Shown here: positions 1 through 12,740 of the stretch, one piece after another | Numbering within the stretch: position 1 is the first letter of the stretch | Layout: every line of letters starts with the position of its first letter | DNA from: Dendrocalamus latiflorus | Taxonomy: Eukaryota; Streptophyta; Magnoliopsida; Poales; Poaceae | Direction: 5' to 3' | Length of the DNA stretch: 64,000 bases | NCBI GenBank assembly: GCA_017311315.1 | Contig: CM029610.1 | Coordinates: 33,172,226 to 33,236,225 of the forward strand | Program-made: the position numbers and the translations under genes | Notes under the pieces: generated by a model | What the model was told of the DNA's origin: nothing | Seen by the model: only the letters and a program-made list of their open reading frames with translations | Database searches by the model: none

Positions 1-886
1 TTATACAGACATACTGTGAGACTTTGAAATTTTCTATGATGCATGTCACCACGGACTTGGATGTATGTTGATGCAAGGAAACCAAGTCGTGACATACGCC
101 TCATGACAGCTAAGGCCTCACGAAGTGAATTACCCAACCCATGAGTTAGAACTAGTAGTAGTACACGCCCTAAAGATTTGGCAAAATTACCTTATCGATA
201 ACCGTTGTAAAGTGTATCTCACTCATCCAGATCTAAACCTAAGACATGGAAGGTGGTTATAGCTGATCAAGGATTATGATCTTGGTATACACTATCATCT
301 CGACAAGGCAAATGGAGTAGCTGATGCCTTGAGCCAAAAGATCTATTGTCGTAATGTCATGATGAAGGAAAGGCAACACTAATGAAGAATTTCAACGCCT
401 TAACTTAGGATTGGTAGAAGAAGGTTATGTTGCTACCTTGGAAGTAAAGCCCACCTTGGAAGAGCAGATTAGGATAGCCCAAAAGGAAGGTCAAGATATT
501 AGAAAAATTAGGGATAGCATAGAGAGAGGTGCTATCACAGAATTTTCTGAAGATGAGCAAGACACCTTGTGGTATAGAAAGTGCCTAGTTGTTCCAAACA
601 ATGAGACTTTAAAAGAGTTGATACTTAGGGAAGCCCATGAAATGCCCTAGACCATACACCCAGGAAGCATGAAAATGTACCAAGACATGAAGCAAAGATT
701 TTGGTGGTTTGGAATAAAAAGAGACATAGCAAAGTTTGTTGCTGAGTGAGATATATGTTAGAGGGTAAAAGCCAAATATCAATGCTTAGTAGCATTACTA
801 CAACCACTACCCATATATGAGTGAAAGTGGGAGGAAGATGGTATTGCTAAGATCACATAAAGGTTGTGATTCGATATGAGTTGTAG
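1..886 (+). pseudogene. Ty3/gypsy pol fragment: RNase H and start of integrase
   Basis: Decayed polyprotein of a Del/Tekay-like Ty3/gypsy retrotransposon. Bases 1-340 translate, with stops, as the RNase H end: a YPTHELELVVVVHALKIW-type stretch, then KDYDLGIHYH and ADALSQK. The usual DHKSL block is missing, apparently deleted. Bases ~400-850 continue into the integrase N-terminal region (TLEEQIR, LWYRKCLVVP). The fragment stops in the integrase at about 880, just before the conserved VDRLTK motif. That motif resumes at 10266, so the two parts were once continuous and are split by an LTR insertion. The element's 5' part lies outside the window. Non-functional. Confidence 0.85.
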
Positions 887-2573
887 TGGGCCCTAAGGAC
901 CCAGATTTTGCAATCCGGAATCCTCTGTGATTCCACCGCACTATTCCCTAGATCAGTAGATAGTGCTCACAGATACAGTACTGAACATCAAAATACATAT
1001 CATACGGAAGCGTAAATATAATAGTAGACTTACACATGGGCCGATTAGGCTGAAATTAATAAAATGCAGCAGCGGAAATGAAGCACACAGGTGGGACCCA
1101 CAGGACGTGCCCACAGGCAGCCAACTGGGGGTTCACGACCTAGCTCTTGACCTCTTCATCTTCTTCGCCATCTTGGCCAGGTGTATTGCTGAAGCGTAGC
1201 GATCTGACTCCTGATCCTGGATTAATTGTGAGAGCGAGGGTGAGCACAAACCACCGTGCTCCGTGAGCCAATACACAGGATGCAAGTAGATAGTATGCAT
1301 GGCTTATCAAGGGAAGGCTCAGGTTAAATTATTTGCCATAAATTGCCTTTAAAATATGATACATAGAAATTTTCTGAGACCTAGCAATTTGAACTAAAAC
1401 ATAGTGTGTGAAAGAATGCAATAGTAATAGCAATCCAGATTTGTAACATCCTAAATTTTGGATGTTTAAAATTTTGAGTAATTTAAAACTTTTATTTGCA
1501 TCTTACTAGCATTTGAATTTTTGGCTCAAAATCTTATTTGGGTTTTCCTGAGTTTGGTGCTGAGCAAATAAATGACTGGAAATAATTTTCAAGCATTCAA
1601 AATAGCAATCAAAAATAAATAAATAAACACAAAATAATTTAAATGGGGCTTAACCCCTGACTACTTGAAATTCACAGTAACTCACTAAATCAAAATTTTA
1701 TTCCAAGATCAGAAATCGATAATAATATTTAAGACCAAGAAATCATTCTATATATAGCTCAACCATCGCACCAAATGGAAGGGGAGTATGGTCTAAAGAT
1801 TTAAATAAAGGGTGAGTTCAAACTCTGGGAACTTAATTCAAAAATTTATCTATTGAATCAAAACGTGGTTTACAAACTAGTTAAAGGAAAGTAGTTAAAT
1901 TAAAAGTGTAACTCAAATATACATAAAATTATACAACTAAAATTCAAATTCAAAAATCCTAGCATTTTTTTCTCCCTTCCTTCTATGCCATGGGGGTCCC
2001 TTTTTCATCTCTTTTCATTTTTTCCCTTTTTCTCTCTTTCCTCTCTCCCTCTCTCTCTTTTCCTCCCTGCCTGTGGGCCCATTTCCTCCTTCCCGTTTCT
2101 CTACGCGTGGGCTCGGCACCCCCTTTCTCTCCCCCGCGTCCCCAGCCCAGCCGGCCCAAGCCCCCACTCCTCGTTCCTCTGCGCAGCGTCCCGACCAGGC
2201 CTCCTCCTCACTCGGACAGCCCTGCGCGGCGCACTTCCCTTCAGACCGCCGGTCCCCGATGCCACTCCGCACACGTCACCCGGGGGCCCACACCATCTCA
2301 TCGCCACGCCGGGCATGCGTCACCACCTACCCGCCGTCTCCTCGGTCAATCCCCTCTGTCGCGCGGTCGAGTGACGCCGAACCACCCCACTGCGCTCGCT
2401 CGCGTCGACCACAGCTCCGCCGGACCACGGCCCTGCCAAGCGCGCGCGTCACCCCGTGCCAGTCCGCGACTTTTCTACCCGGTCGTCGTCCCATAGCTAC
2501 TATGGCCATACCGAAGCTTGCGCCGCCGCCATACCTCGGCCACCTACCCTCCTCGCCGCGCACCTTTTTCCCG

Positions 2574-2582
2574 CTATAAGAA
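2574..2582 (+). promoter_or_regulatory. TATA-like box of LTR B
   Basis: CTATAAGAA follows a C-rich block and precedes a GC-rich leader, the position expected for the U3/R boundary of a Del/Tekay LTR. The open frames at 2,000-3,050 lie around this promoter and leader and are not genes. Confidence 0.45.
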
Positions 2583-5385
2583 GGCCAGCCGAGGCTCTCA
2601 TTCACACCCCCGCACCTTCATCCCCTCCCCTAGCCCGCAATTGGCCTCCCTCGCCCTCCTTTCTCGTCGGCGTGCATTTCTTCCCCAAGTCCGGCCACCG
2701 AGCCCGCCGTGGATTGAGACCACCCCGGACCGATTCCTTCCCCCTAGGACTTCCTCAGGACACGGTGAAGCCGTCCCCGCCCTCCGCCGAGCTCCCCGCC
2801 GCCTCTCCGTCGCTGGCGTCGATCTCCTCCCGAGTCCGCCGCTTCCGCACGCCGCCGACCCGTCTCCGGCGATCTTTGGCCCCCAGTGACCACTCCATCG
2901 TCTTCCACGCGAGGCCAGAGATCCATTTTGGCCCTCACCGGCCGCTCTCCGGCCGCCCTTCGCCAGCGAACCCGCCGCCTGGAGCTCCCCTGTTCGGCCC
3001 CCTGCAGACTCGGTTCAATTGCCATATTTCTCCCTCTATAGTCAGGTAACACCAAGGGGAATACTGGCTAGCTGTGCTCGATCTCAAAACTTGCCTCGGC
3101 TACGCGCGTTCGAGCCTCCGCTCCACAGCGCCGAGGTGGGTTTTTCATTTTAATTTTTGCTATGCATTGGCAGCACAGAAAAATGAGGAAATATTAGAAA
3201 ACATGTCTAGAATAGATGTAAAACTTATTTAGGGTATAAAAGAGCTTAATAAATATTTAAGCATAGAATAAGCATTGTATTCTAAGAACTAATGTGCTTT
3301 TAACCTTTTACTTTAAAAACCTAATTGCTAGTGAAGGTATAGTGAGATATTAATTAAGAATAAGGTGTAGGTTTAAAGCTCCCATGATGTTTTAATAAAT
3401 AAAAATTGAGTAAACCGTAAACTATGAACCATTGCATATTAGTAAATAATATAGAGTTAACCATTGCAAAATTTAAAACCCTAAAACCACTAATCCTTAG
3501 GATATGATATTCCAATTTAATTAGAGGCTATATTCCATGTAATTGACTTACGGCTAAAACTTCAAATAGTTATGATTAATTCATTCTCACCCAAAATTTA
3601 ATAAAACACATTTTGAAATTAAACTAGAAATTAAAGTCTGTCCAAGGAAACTAAAATATGAAATTTGAAGTTATTTGGATTTTCTTGCAAATATTTATTT
3701 GGCTTGCTGATTCTGTTTTTATCCAAACTTTCGCACACGTTAAATTAGCTTACGAGGCTCAAGAAGAGGAAGCCGAGGCAGCAGCCCTAGAAGCTCAAGA
3801 CAACCAAGACCCAACCCACTGTGACCAAGGCGAGTCAATACATTGATCATATTGAACCTACATTTTCTGCAAATTACTTTTGTTTAAATTATCAAATTGC
3901 ATGCTGTTGTTTTATATGCAAATACATGTTTAATTTAAGAATCTAGTTATATGCCCATTATTAACTTGATTAATATTACACCTCCTTTAGAATATTTGAA
4001 TATGTGAACCTTGTCGCCCTAGCAAAATTATAATAGTAACCTTTCGAAACTAAGTCCGTAATTATACGCCATGCTTAGTACTGCATAGATACTCGGGGGC
4101 GCTGAAATGCCCCAAGCATCATTATCAATTTTTAATCATGAGAAACTGGTTTGGGAAGTCATGGCGGTAATGACTGGTATATTTGGATATGATTATTTTA
4201 TGCTCCCAAAAACCCCAACTTGCTTAAATATTTAGGCGGATGGTATGGGGGCTGGTGTGTGGTGTAGTGGAAGCACAAAATGGTTAGTTGTAGAACCGCC
4301 CAGATACCCCTAAAGACCGAATCTTGTCATAACCTCCTATGTAAAACAGTGCAACCACAAGTCTGTAAAGTACAACTTGGCTAAGTAAATTTACCGAAAC
4401 TCCTGGACTCATCTCACTAGTAGTGGAAAGAAGTGGATACGCAATGGCAAGGGGAGGCCTAAAGGGACACTAAGTTGAGGGTGAAGTAACTAGCCGTACT
4501 AGCGTTGCAGCGAGTGGAGCCTGGCTGCGCTGGTAGACGTGGTTACATCCCGTGCATACTATGGGACCCACCGCAAGTGGGAGCAGCCCATAAGGTGAGA
4601 TGACAACAGGGGCTAGATACTTTGAAAAGTCACAGTGATGATCTACTCAACCATGTGGCTAATGAATCATGTGGGGCAACGAGCGGATTGTCTCTTATGG
4701 TGAAAGTGTACAAACTCTGCAGAGTCAAAACTATTCGAATAGCCGTGCCCACGGTCAAGGGCGGACATGGGAACTTAACTAGATATAGTTTTATTTCAAA
4801 AACTTTGTGGGTGGGAATGGAAAAGTGGAGGGCAGTGGAAAGCCCTGTTTTGAGTTGCCCTGGGTGTCGTCCCAATGATTATGTAAGCGGCTATAACGCT
4901 AAAGGTCTAGCATATGGTGCAGAGACCATGTAACGGTGGATGGAATTTGGATTGGTATTATTATTGCATTCTTTTACACATTATGTTTTTGTTCAAAACT
5001 GCTAGGTCTCAGGGAATTTCTATGTATTATATTTTTAAATAATGATAATACTTCTTACAAAATAAAATGTCAGGAAGAATAAATAGAGTCGTAAGAAAAG
5101 AAGATGGCTGTTTGTGGTAAACACATAAAAATGTTGGTGGACTCGTGTCGATCATAAAAAGGAAACGATAGTGTGGATTCTGGGAGAAATAAATTGGTGG
5201 AGATAAAATGAATATATAGGCTAGATAGATGATTTAAATGATTTTTGGAGAATTAGGGAGTGTGAAAGTAATTGCTGGATTACAACACTAATAAATAATA
5301 TAAAGTATTGAGAGATGTTGGCAATGTGGGATTAATAGAATTGATCGGTTATTAGATGAGTCAATTGAATTTTTGAGAATTTGGA

Positions 5386-5860
5386 GATATGTCACTCGCT
5401 GTTTGGAGTTTTAGACAGCACTCAATATAGAAAGAGTATGATCGGTGGATTAATTAAATGATGTCACTCGCTATTTGGAGTTTTAGACAGCACTCAATAT
5501 CAAAAATGTGAATTTGGTGGATTAATTAAATAATGTCACCCGCTATTTGGAGTTTTAGACAGCAATCAATATAGAAAGTGTATAATCGGTGGATTAACTA
5601 AATGATGTCACTCGTTGTTTGGAGTTTTAGACAGCAATCAATATAGAAAGTGAATGATCGGTGGATTAATTAAATGATGTCACTCATTGTTTGGAGTCTT
5701 AGACAGCAATCAATTTGGAAAAAGTATGTTCGGTGGATTAAGTAAATGATGGCACTCGCTGTTTGGAGTCGTAGGCAGCAATCAATGAAGAAAGTGTATC
5801 TTTGGTGGATTAAGTCAATTATGGCAATTGTCGTGTGGAGTTTTAGGTAGCAACAATAAC
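5386..5860. repeat. 72-bp tandem repeat, about 6.5 copies
   Basis: Copies start at about 5386, 5458, 5530, 5602, 5674, 5746 and 5818. Each contains ATGTCACTCGC, then TTTGGAGTTTTAGACAGCA, then GGTGGATTAA. They diverge by a few bases each, and the last copy is degraded. The array lies inside LTR B and has no counterpart in the sibling LTR A. Confidence 0.85.
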
Positions 5861-8680
5861 TCTATGATTTAATAATAATAATGCTACCAAAAGCAATTTA
5901 TGGCAAATAAAATAACCCGAGCCTCTCCTTTGATAAGTCATGCATACTATTTATTTGCATTCTGTGTATTGGCTCGCGGAGCACGGTGGTTTGTGCTCAC
6001 ACTCGCTTTCACAACAAATCCAGAAACAGGAATCAGATCACTACGCTTCAGCAACACTATTTGGTCATGGTAGCAAAGAAGATGAAGATGTCGAGGGCTA
6101 GGTCGCGAACCCCCAGTCGGCTGCCTGTGGGCATGTCCTGAGGGTCCCGCCTGTGTGCTTCGTTCTTCCGCTGCTGCAATTTAGTAATTTCGGCCTAATC
6201 GGCCCGTGGGTAAGTTTACTATTATATTTATGCTTCCGCATGATATGTATTTGATGTTCATTTATGTAATTTGTGAGCACTATCTACTAATCCAGGGAAT
6301 AGTGCAGTGGAATCACAGAGGATGCCGGATTGTAAAATCTGGGTCCGACAAGATTCCATCCACCGTTACATGGTTTCTGCACCATATGCTAAACTTTCAG
6401 CGTTATAACCGCTTACATTATCACTAGGACAACACCCAGGGCAACACAAAACAAGGTTTCCACCACCCTCTACTTTTCCAATTCCACCCACAAAGTTTGT
6501 TGAAATAGAACTATATCTAGTTAAGTTCCCATGTCTGCCCTAACTGTGGGCGCAGCTATTCGAATAGTTTTGACTCTGCAGAGTTTGCACAATTTACCCA
6601 CAAGAGACAGTTCGCTCGTTGCCCCACACGATTCCTTAGTCGGGCGGTTGAGTAAACCATCACATTAACCGTTCAAAATACCTCGCCCCTTCCGTCATTT
6701 CACCCATATGGGCTTATCTAGCTTGTGGCAGGTCCCATAAGTTGTGCGGGATGTTCTTCCCCTATGCGGCTAGCAGCTGGCTACCTATACTGCTAGCGTG
6801 CCGCGAAAAACTTCACCCTCTGTGAGTGTCCCATTTAAGTCGTCACATGGACAGCCACCTGCACTACCTCACCTCCTCCATCGATGTATGACTTTCGGGG
6901 TTCAGTAAATCTACTAAGACAAGTTGTATTTTTACAAACTTGTGGTTGTATTTGTTTTACACAGGAGGTCATGACAAGATTTAGTCCTTAGGGTTATCTG
7001 GGCGGTTCTACCACTAACTACGCTCTCGTGCACCGCTGCACCATACCCCCGAACCATCCGCCCAGATAGCTAAGCAATTTTGGGGTTTTCTGGAAGCATA
7101 AAATAATCATACCGAAATACACCAGTCATTACCACCATGACTTCCCAAACCAGTTTTCCATAATTGATAGTGATGTTTTGGGGCATTCTTGGTGCCCCCG
7201 AGTATCTAAGCATTACTAAGCATAGCGAATAACAGTAAACTTATTTTCAAAAGTTCTAACATTATAATTTTTCGCTAGGGTGACAAGGCTCAGCTATTCA
7301 AGGGTTTCAATGAGAGTAGTATTAACAAGTCCATTAATGGGTATATAACTAGCATCTTGAAATCGAACATAAATTTGCGCATAAAATAACAGCATGCAAT
7401 TTGATAATTTAAACCGAAGTAATTTGCAGAAAATATATGTTCAACATGATCAAAGTATTGACTCGTCTTGCGTGCTTTACCCTGGCCTTGAGCTCACACA
7501 ATACTTTCTCTTGAGCTTCTGGTCTTTATTTTCACTTTGCTCTTGATCACGCTTGATCCCTTGATTCTTCAGGACTCCAATTTCTAATTACACGCTAAAC
7601 AACTGAATCCAAATAAATGCAATAACTCAAACGGTCCAAATAAATCCAATTGAACTTGATTAATTTTTGCTATGATTGAATAGGTGATTTGAGACAAGGT
7701 TGATTGGACGTGGAGTACTGTCGGTGTCATAGTGGTTGGAGTGGAGTGGGGAATGGCAGGGAAACTTATCAAAATTGAGGTCAAAGGATGGGTCATGATA
7801 AAGGTATATTCATGAGATTATTTCTGTTTAGTACTCAAAGATAATTAGGTATAGCTGATGGCAGAATACGATGACTTGATCTTTTATTAATAGCTTCTTT
7901 TATTATTTTTGTATTTATCAAGGAAATTCGATCAATCAGGTTTAGACCTATGAATCGGTGTATGAGATTATTGGAGCATTACTTTGTCGGGTGTTAATAT
8001 TCAGGGCATATGTTATATATGCGATGCATAGAGTTTTTAGATCACCGAATTAATCTTAGAGTCCGGGTTTATAGCATTTTGTGGTACGATATTTTATGTA
8101 TCCTTAGTTATCACTAGGCTTAGTTTAGTTCGAATTAGGATCTATTTATATGGGTCCTAGCTTGTTGTATATATTTATGCTCAATATTATTATTCATTAA
8201 ATCTAACATTAAGATTTAATTAATGGCACCATTATTGTCTTGCCTATACTTTAGTTACTATCAGGCTTAGCTTTATTTCTAATTTAATTTAAATTTAGTT
8301 ATCTGGGCAAAGCTTGTTATGCTGGGTCATATTTCAATATTGCTATTAAATCTATCATCGAGATTTATTTAATGGCGGCATGTTAAATGTTAGGGCCTAT
8401 ATTTTAATTATAATTAAGGGTAATCTTTATTAAATTTGGACATTTAACCAAAGTTGTTTTTCTTTATCAATGCCTTTAATTAATAATTAGTCTTTTAGAT
8501 AGTTATTCAAACCATATTGTTTAATCATATATGAACTAATCCAAATTTAAGTCTTAAATAATATCATTTACATACTAGTTAAATTTATTAGCTTCTCTAA
8601 ATTATTTTTTGATTTTCCTTGATTTTTATTAATTGAAATGGATTAATGAAAATCAAAATAAAAAGAAGAAGAAAAAGGGT

Positions 8681-8758
8681 GCGGCCTGCGGGATCGAACT
8701 CGGGACCTGAAGGGTTGTGAGTGTTAACGCGCGCTCGGTCTAGCCAAATGGGCGAGAG
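8681..8758 (-). other. tRNA-like relic within LTR A
   Basis: Read on the minus strand, a TTTGGCTAGACCGAGC segment resembles a box A. It is followed about 40 bases later by GAGTTCGATCCCG, a good box B. No acceptor stem or clean cloverleaf is evident, so this is not a tRNA gene. It could be a tRNA-derived insertion or a pol III-like element within the LTR. Confidence 0.3.
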
Positions 8759-10265
8759 CCTGGGCTGACAAAGAAGGCGCAGCAAAATAAGAAGAGGTAA
8801 TGGGTCGTCGGGAGCCCGAGACAGAGGAGGCGGCCGGAGCTTGGCGCCAAGCTCGCCGGCGGCAGGCGATGGCTGAGGTGGTAGTGACCGGCAAAATGGG
8901 TTCCCCGGGAGACGAAGAAACCAGTAGAGGAGGTGGCGCGGCCCAGGACGGTGCCAGGAGGGGTCAAGTCGCCGTTGAGGGGAAGCTTGGGCGGCGAAGA
9001 ACCTTAATCGGCAGTTGGGGCGAAGCTTCAGTGAAGGTAATCGAGGAGAAGGGCACCGGGGAGAGGGTGGCATCAGAGAAGGTGGTGGCGACCGGCCTTG
9101 GAGAAGAAGACCAAATAGGGGAGCTTTGGTGCGGGGTTTTCCAATTCGGCCATAGGGGAAGTCGCTGAGGGGTGGGGACCGCGGAAGCTTTTCCACTAGA
9201 AGAACCGGGCCGGCCACGACGGCGAGTGGGCACGGCGGAGGCCCACGAGCGTTGGGCGGGAGAGAGGACAGGGGAGTGGCGCGGGAGCTGCTTATGGCCA
9301 CGGGAGGCTTGTGGAGACTATGGGCAGCTAAGGAGAAACCGTGGGCGACGGCGGGAGAAACCACGGGCGACGGCAGGCATGACACGCGTGCAGGGACTGG
9401 GCACAGACGTGAGGTCGACGGGACTTGTCAGGGATGTGATGAGCCGAGAGCAGGGCATGAGTGCCGAGGCACTGGTGGCCAGGCGGGTGACGCGATGGAG
9501 GCGGAGCTCTGGTGATGCGGCGCATGGCTACCACTGGGAGGAGCGAGCGCGCAGCGAAGTCAGAAAAGAAAGAAAGAGAGTAGAGCAAGGGGAGGAAAGA
9601 GAGGAGGCGGGGGAAGAAGGTAGGGAAAGAGAGGGAGGAGGCGGACCCGCACGGCAGAGGGAGGGAACGGGGAAGGGGGCCCACGGGCTGAGAGGGGGAG
9701 AAAGGAGGGAGTGGGCCCGCATGTAAGAAAAGGAAAATGGAAAAAGAATGAGAAGCTTTAGTAGTTTTTGGATTTTGACTTTTTAATTTGAATTTCTATT
9801 TCATAATTAAAATTATTAATTTTAATTTTAATTCAAGTCTTGGTTCAATTACAAAATCTAATAGTCTTCTATTTTTGATTTTATGAAATTTTGTTATGAG
9901 TTCTTTATGTAAATTTTTGAATGCCCAACCTTAGGTTTTGTATGCTAATTAAATTAAAAGAAGGAATTTTTGGTTTAACCATTTAGGTATATGTTCTAGT
10001 ATTCTTTTTGGTTTCATTTTATTGACTTGAATTTGAATTCAAGATTTTGGTATTTTGAATTCATGATCTATAATGTCATATTCTATTTTTATTATTTACA
10101 TGATCATCATTTGCACTTGGAATTATTCTTGGGTTATTAATTTGCATAGCATGAAACTCAGGAAATTTCAAATAAATATTCAGGATAAACTTGAATACCA
10201 GAAAAATGCAAGAAAAGGTTTCAAAAACTCCCTATTTTTGAATATCCAAATTTTGGGATGTTACA

Positions 10266-11284
10266 AACCGTCTAACTAAGGTTGTCCACTTCATACCAGT
10301 GAACACGAGGGATCATGGATCAAAGCTAGCAGAGTTATATATGTCTAGGATAGTATGCCTATATGGAGTGCTTAAAAGGATAGCTTCGAATCGAGGTACC
10401 CAATTGACCTTGCATTTTTTAAAGAGCTTGCAAAAGGCCTTGGGGACAAGTTTTGATTTTAGCATGGCATGTCATCCCTAGACCAGAGGACAAACTAAAC
10501 GGGTGAACCAAATCCTGGAGGATATGCTTAGAGCCTGTGTACTATCCTATGGACTAAGTTGGTAAAAGTGTCTACCATATACCAAGTTTTTCTATGACAA
10601 TAGCTACCAAGGAAGCTTGCAAATGTCACCTTTTGAAGCCTTGTATGGAAGAAAATGTAGGACACCTCTGAACTAATCTGAGACTAGAGAAAGATAAGTG
10701 TTTAGTCCTGCAATTCTAGAACAAGCTCAGGGACAAGATTGATTAGGACCCTATTGAAAGAAGCCTAGTCCAGACTGAAAAACTATGCCAACCATCAATG
10801 ACAAGTGCTGAATTTTGAACCAAATGATATGGTGTATCTGAAGGTCATGCCACTTTGAGGCTTGATTTGATACCAAATTCGAGGGAAATTAGCACCAAGA
10901 TACATTGGGCCATACCAAATAGTTGCCAGAAAAGGGACAGTAGTATACCTATTAGAACTACCACTTGAACTCTCAAATGTGCATGATGTATTCCATGTGA
11001 CTCAACTCAAGAAGTGCTTACGAGTTTCTACCGAGCAAACTCCCTTGGAAAAGATTTGAGTTACAGCCAAACTTAACATACCCAAAGCACCCAATAAGGA
11101 TTTTGGAGAAAGTTGAGCATCACACTCAGAGTAGGTCAATTAAGATGTGTAGAGTACAATAGAAAAATTACACTACTGATGAAACAACTTGAGTGCATGA
11201 GGACCATCTTAGAGCCGAATACCCGTTCCTTTTTCTTGGACAGTCTAAATCTCAGGGACGAGATTCTTTTTAAGGTGGTAGGTT
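10266..11284 (+). pseudogene. Ty3/gypsy integrase C-terminal half
   Basis: Continuation of the pol fragment at 1-886 after the LTR A insertion. The translation resumes at RLTKVVHFIPV, includes the integrase core (LAELYMSRIVCLYGV, NRGTQLT, ACHP*TRGQTKRVNQILEDMLRA, MSPFEALYGRKCRTPL) and continues to the VHDVFHVTQLKKCL and LRAEYPFLF blocks at the C-terminal, chromodomain-like end. Several stops and frame changes interrupt it. The aspartate expected before RGTQ is asparagine here, so the DDE core is damaged. A purine-rich tract just before 11285 is the polypurine tract of the same element. Confidence 0.85.
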
Positions 11285-12740
11285 TGTAACAACCCAAATT
11301 TTCCAAAACTTATTTAAATATTTTAAAATCATCATTTATGCATTTTTGGGATTTTCTAGAATTTTTCAGCATTTTTGAAGTAGTTTTTGCATTTTTAGAA
11401 GCAAAAAGTAATTTGTAAAATTTATTAAATATTGATCAGAGCCTAGAAATAATTTATTTGACCTCTTCATATTCTAAAATGCCTATCCAAATTTTTTTAA
11501 GAATTTTGGAGTCCATTTCCTAATTTTAGAAACTCATACTTGAATTATGCATTTAAATCAAAAAGGAAAAACTAGTTTTTAATTCTTTTCTCCCGAACCC
11601 GCTTTCAACTTCCTGTCTTTTTCACATGCAGGCATATTCTGGCTGATGCACTTTCTCTCTTTCCACTTCACCCTCTCTCTTTGTTGTGTGGACTCTGGCC
11701 CCACCTACCAGTCTCCTCTCTCTAGCTCATCATCCAGCCTGTAACACTAGTCTGTCGCCATGTCCACACTCGACGCACGGTGGCCACACCCTGCTCACAC
11801 CGTCACATCGTGAAGCCACCCTATCTCATGCCTCACACTACCTTGAACCATGCACTCATCATCTCCCTCCTCCCTACGCCCCTCCTCTCACCACTGCTGC
11901 AGCACTACACCGTTCGCCAGGTGCTCGACGCCGCGTGGCCTCTGCTGCCCTACATTTGTGCCTTCTTCCCCATGCCCTGCTATGTGTCCATCCCCTCCCA
12001 TCCACGGCAGATCATTACATGCTACAAACGAGCTCTACTGTGCCCTAAAATCCCACTGTTTATTATCACTCCTCGCTTGTCGATTTCCACCCAAGGCACT
12101 GTGCCACCACTGCCTCCAACACATCTCTGCAAAGCCATCTGTCACGCTTGTTCTCTTGCTCATTGCACAATGGTGCCCAAGATTCTGCACGAAGACCATT
12201 GCTCAGGCTAACCTCTCCACGCCTATAAAAGCCTGTCCCAAGCCGAGCTCAAGCATCCCTCATTCTCCCCTCCTCCTCCCTTCCCACACCAGAGCAACAA
12301 TTTGGCCACGATGACGTCTTCTTCCTCAGCGCCCAAGCCAAATGCAATCCATCATGTTAGTGAGCCATTTTTTGATTCAATGTGCCTGTAGTATGTCCAC
12401 ACTCCCCTAAACCCCTTCCCTTCAATTTCACTCTGGTTCACCAGTTCACCACCGCCACGAACACCCATCTCCACTACTTCGAGTCATTATTGACGAGATG
12501 CCCCAGTGAGTCTCTAACCGTGCCATCATCCAAAATGGAATCACCTCAGTCCCTAGATGCTCATCCCCCTCTCAATTTTACCTCCACACCACTTTGTCTC
12601 CCTTGTCGCCATTTACCATGGTCACCACCGCCACTACCCCACCACCAACCACCACCAGCCACACTCAGCTAAGTCAAAACCTCCTCAATGCTTCCCCATG
12701 CTCCCCCTCAAGCTTTCCTCTACCTTACCTCCGCAAGCCT
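11285..12740 (+). mobile_element. 3' LTR of the plus-strand gypsy element, first part
   Basis: Begins TGTAACAACCC directly after the pol end and its purine-rich tract, so it is this element's own 3' LTR. It runs through an AT-rich U3, a TATA box at 12223 and a C-rich leader, and is cut at 12740 by another LTR. Sequence after about 15535 (a GCAAAGCAAGCACC leader, then AT-rich) resembles the continuation of such an LTR, so the remainder probably lies there. Open frames at 11,690-12,745 are leader sequence. Confidence 0.75.
12223..12231 (+). promoter_or_regulatory. TATA box of the gypsy 3' LTR
   Basis: CTATAAAAG in a C-rich context, followed by a leader rich in CT. A canonical plant TATA box at the expected place in the LTR. 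Confidence 0.55.

Larger units (their letters stand above)
1442..6350 (+). mobile_element. Solo gypsy LTR B (plus) with AGATT target duplication
   Basis: A 4,909-bp LTR that begins TGTAACATCC and ends GGGTCCGACA. It is flanked by perfect 5-bp duplications AGATT (1437-1441 and 6351-6355). No internal region or coding sequence is present, so it is a solo LTR. Removing it and one AGATT restores LTR A: the sequence then matches B's own stretch near 4,930 in reverse complement. A TATA-like box at 2574 sets the plus orientation. A block of about 850 bp (5036-5885) holding a 72-bp tandem array is present here and absent from LTR A. Confidence 0.9.
887..10265 (-). mobile_element. Solo-LTR-like gypsy LTR A (minus), split by LTR B
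   Basis: Minus-strand LTR that starts at 10265 with TGTAACATCCC and ends near 887. Net length is about 4.47 kb once the nested LTR (1442-6355) is removed. It sits between the integrase halves at 1-886 and 10266-11284, so it is an insertion into that pol gene. Its ends align with LTR B read on the other strand, so both belong to one family. I could not find a clean target duplication; the left edge is uncertain by a few bases. GC-rich stretches at 8680-9730 hold long open frames that are LTR leader sequence, not genes. Confidence 0.8.

Noticed and set aside
2456..3049. 197-residue frame in a GC-rich stretch
   Set aside because: Leader of solo LTR B, directly after its TATA box; no recognisable protein.
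8597..9385. 262-residue open frame on the minus strand
   Set aside because: Sits in the GC-rich leader of LTR A with overlapping frames on both strands and low-complexity proline/arginine/serine content. Not a gene.
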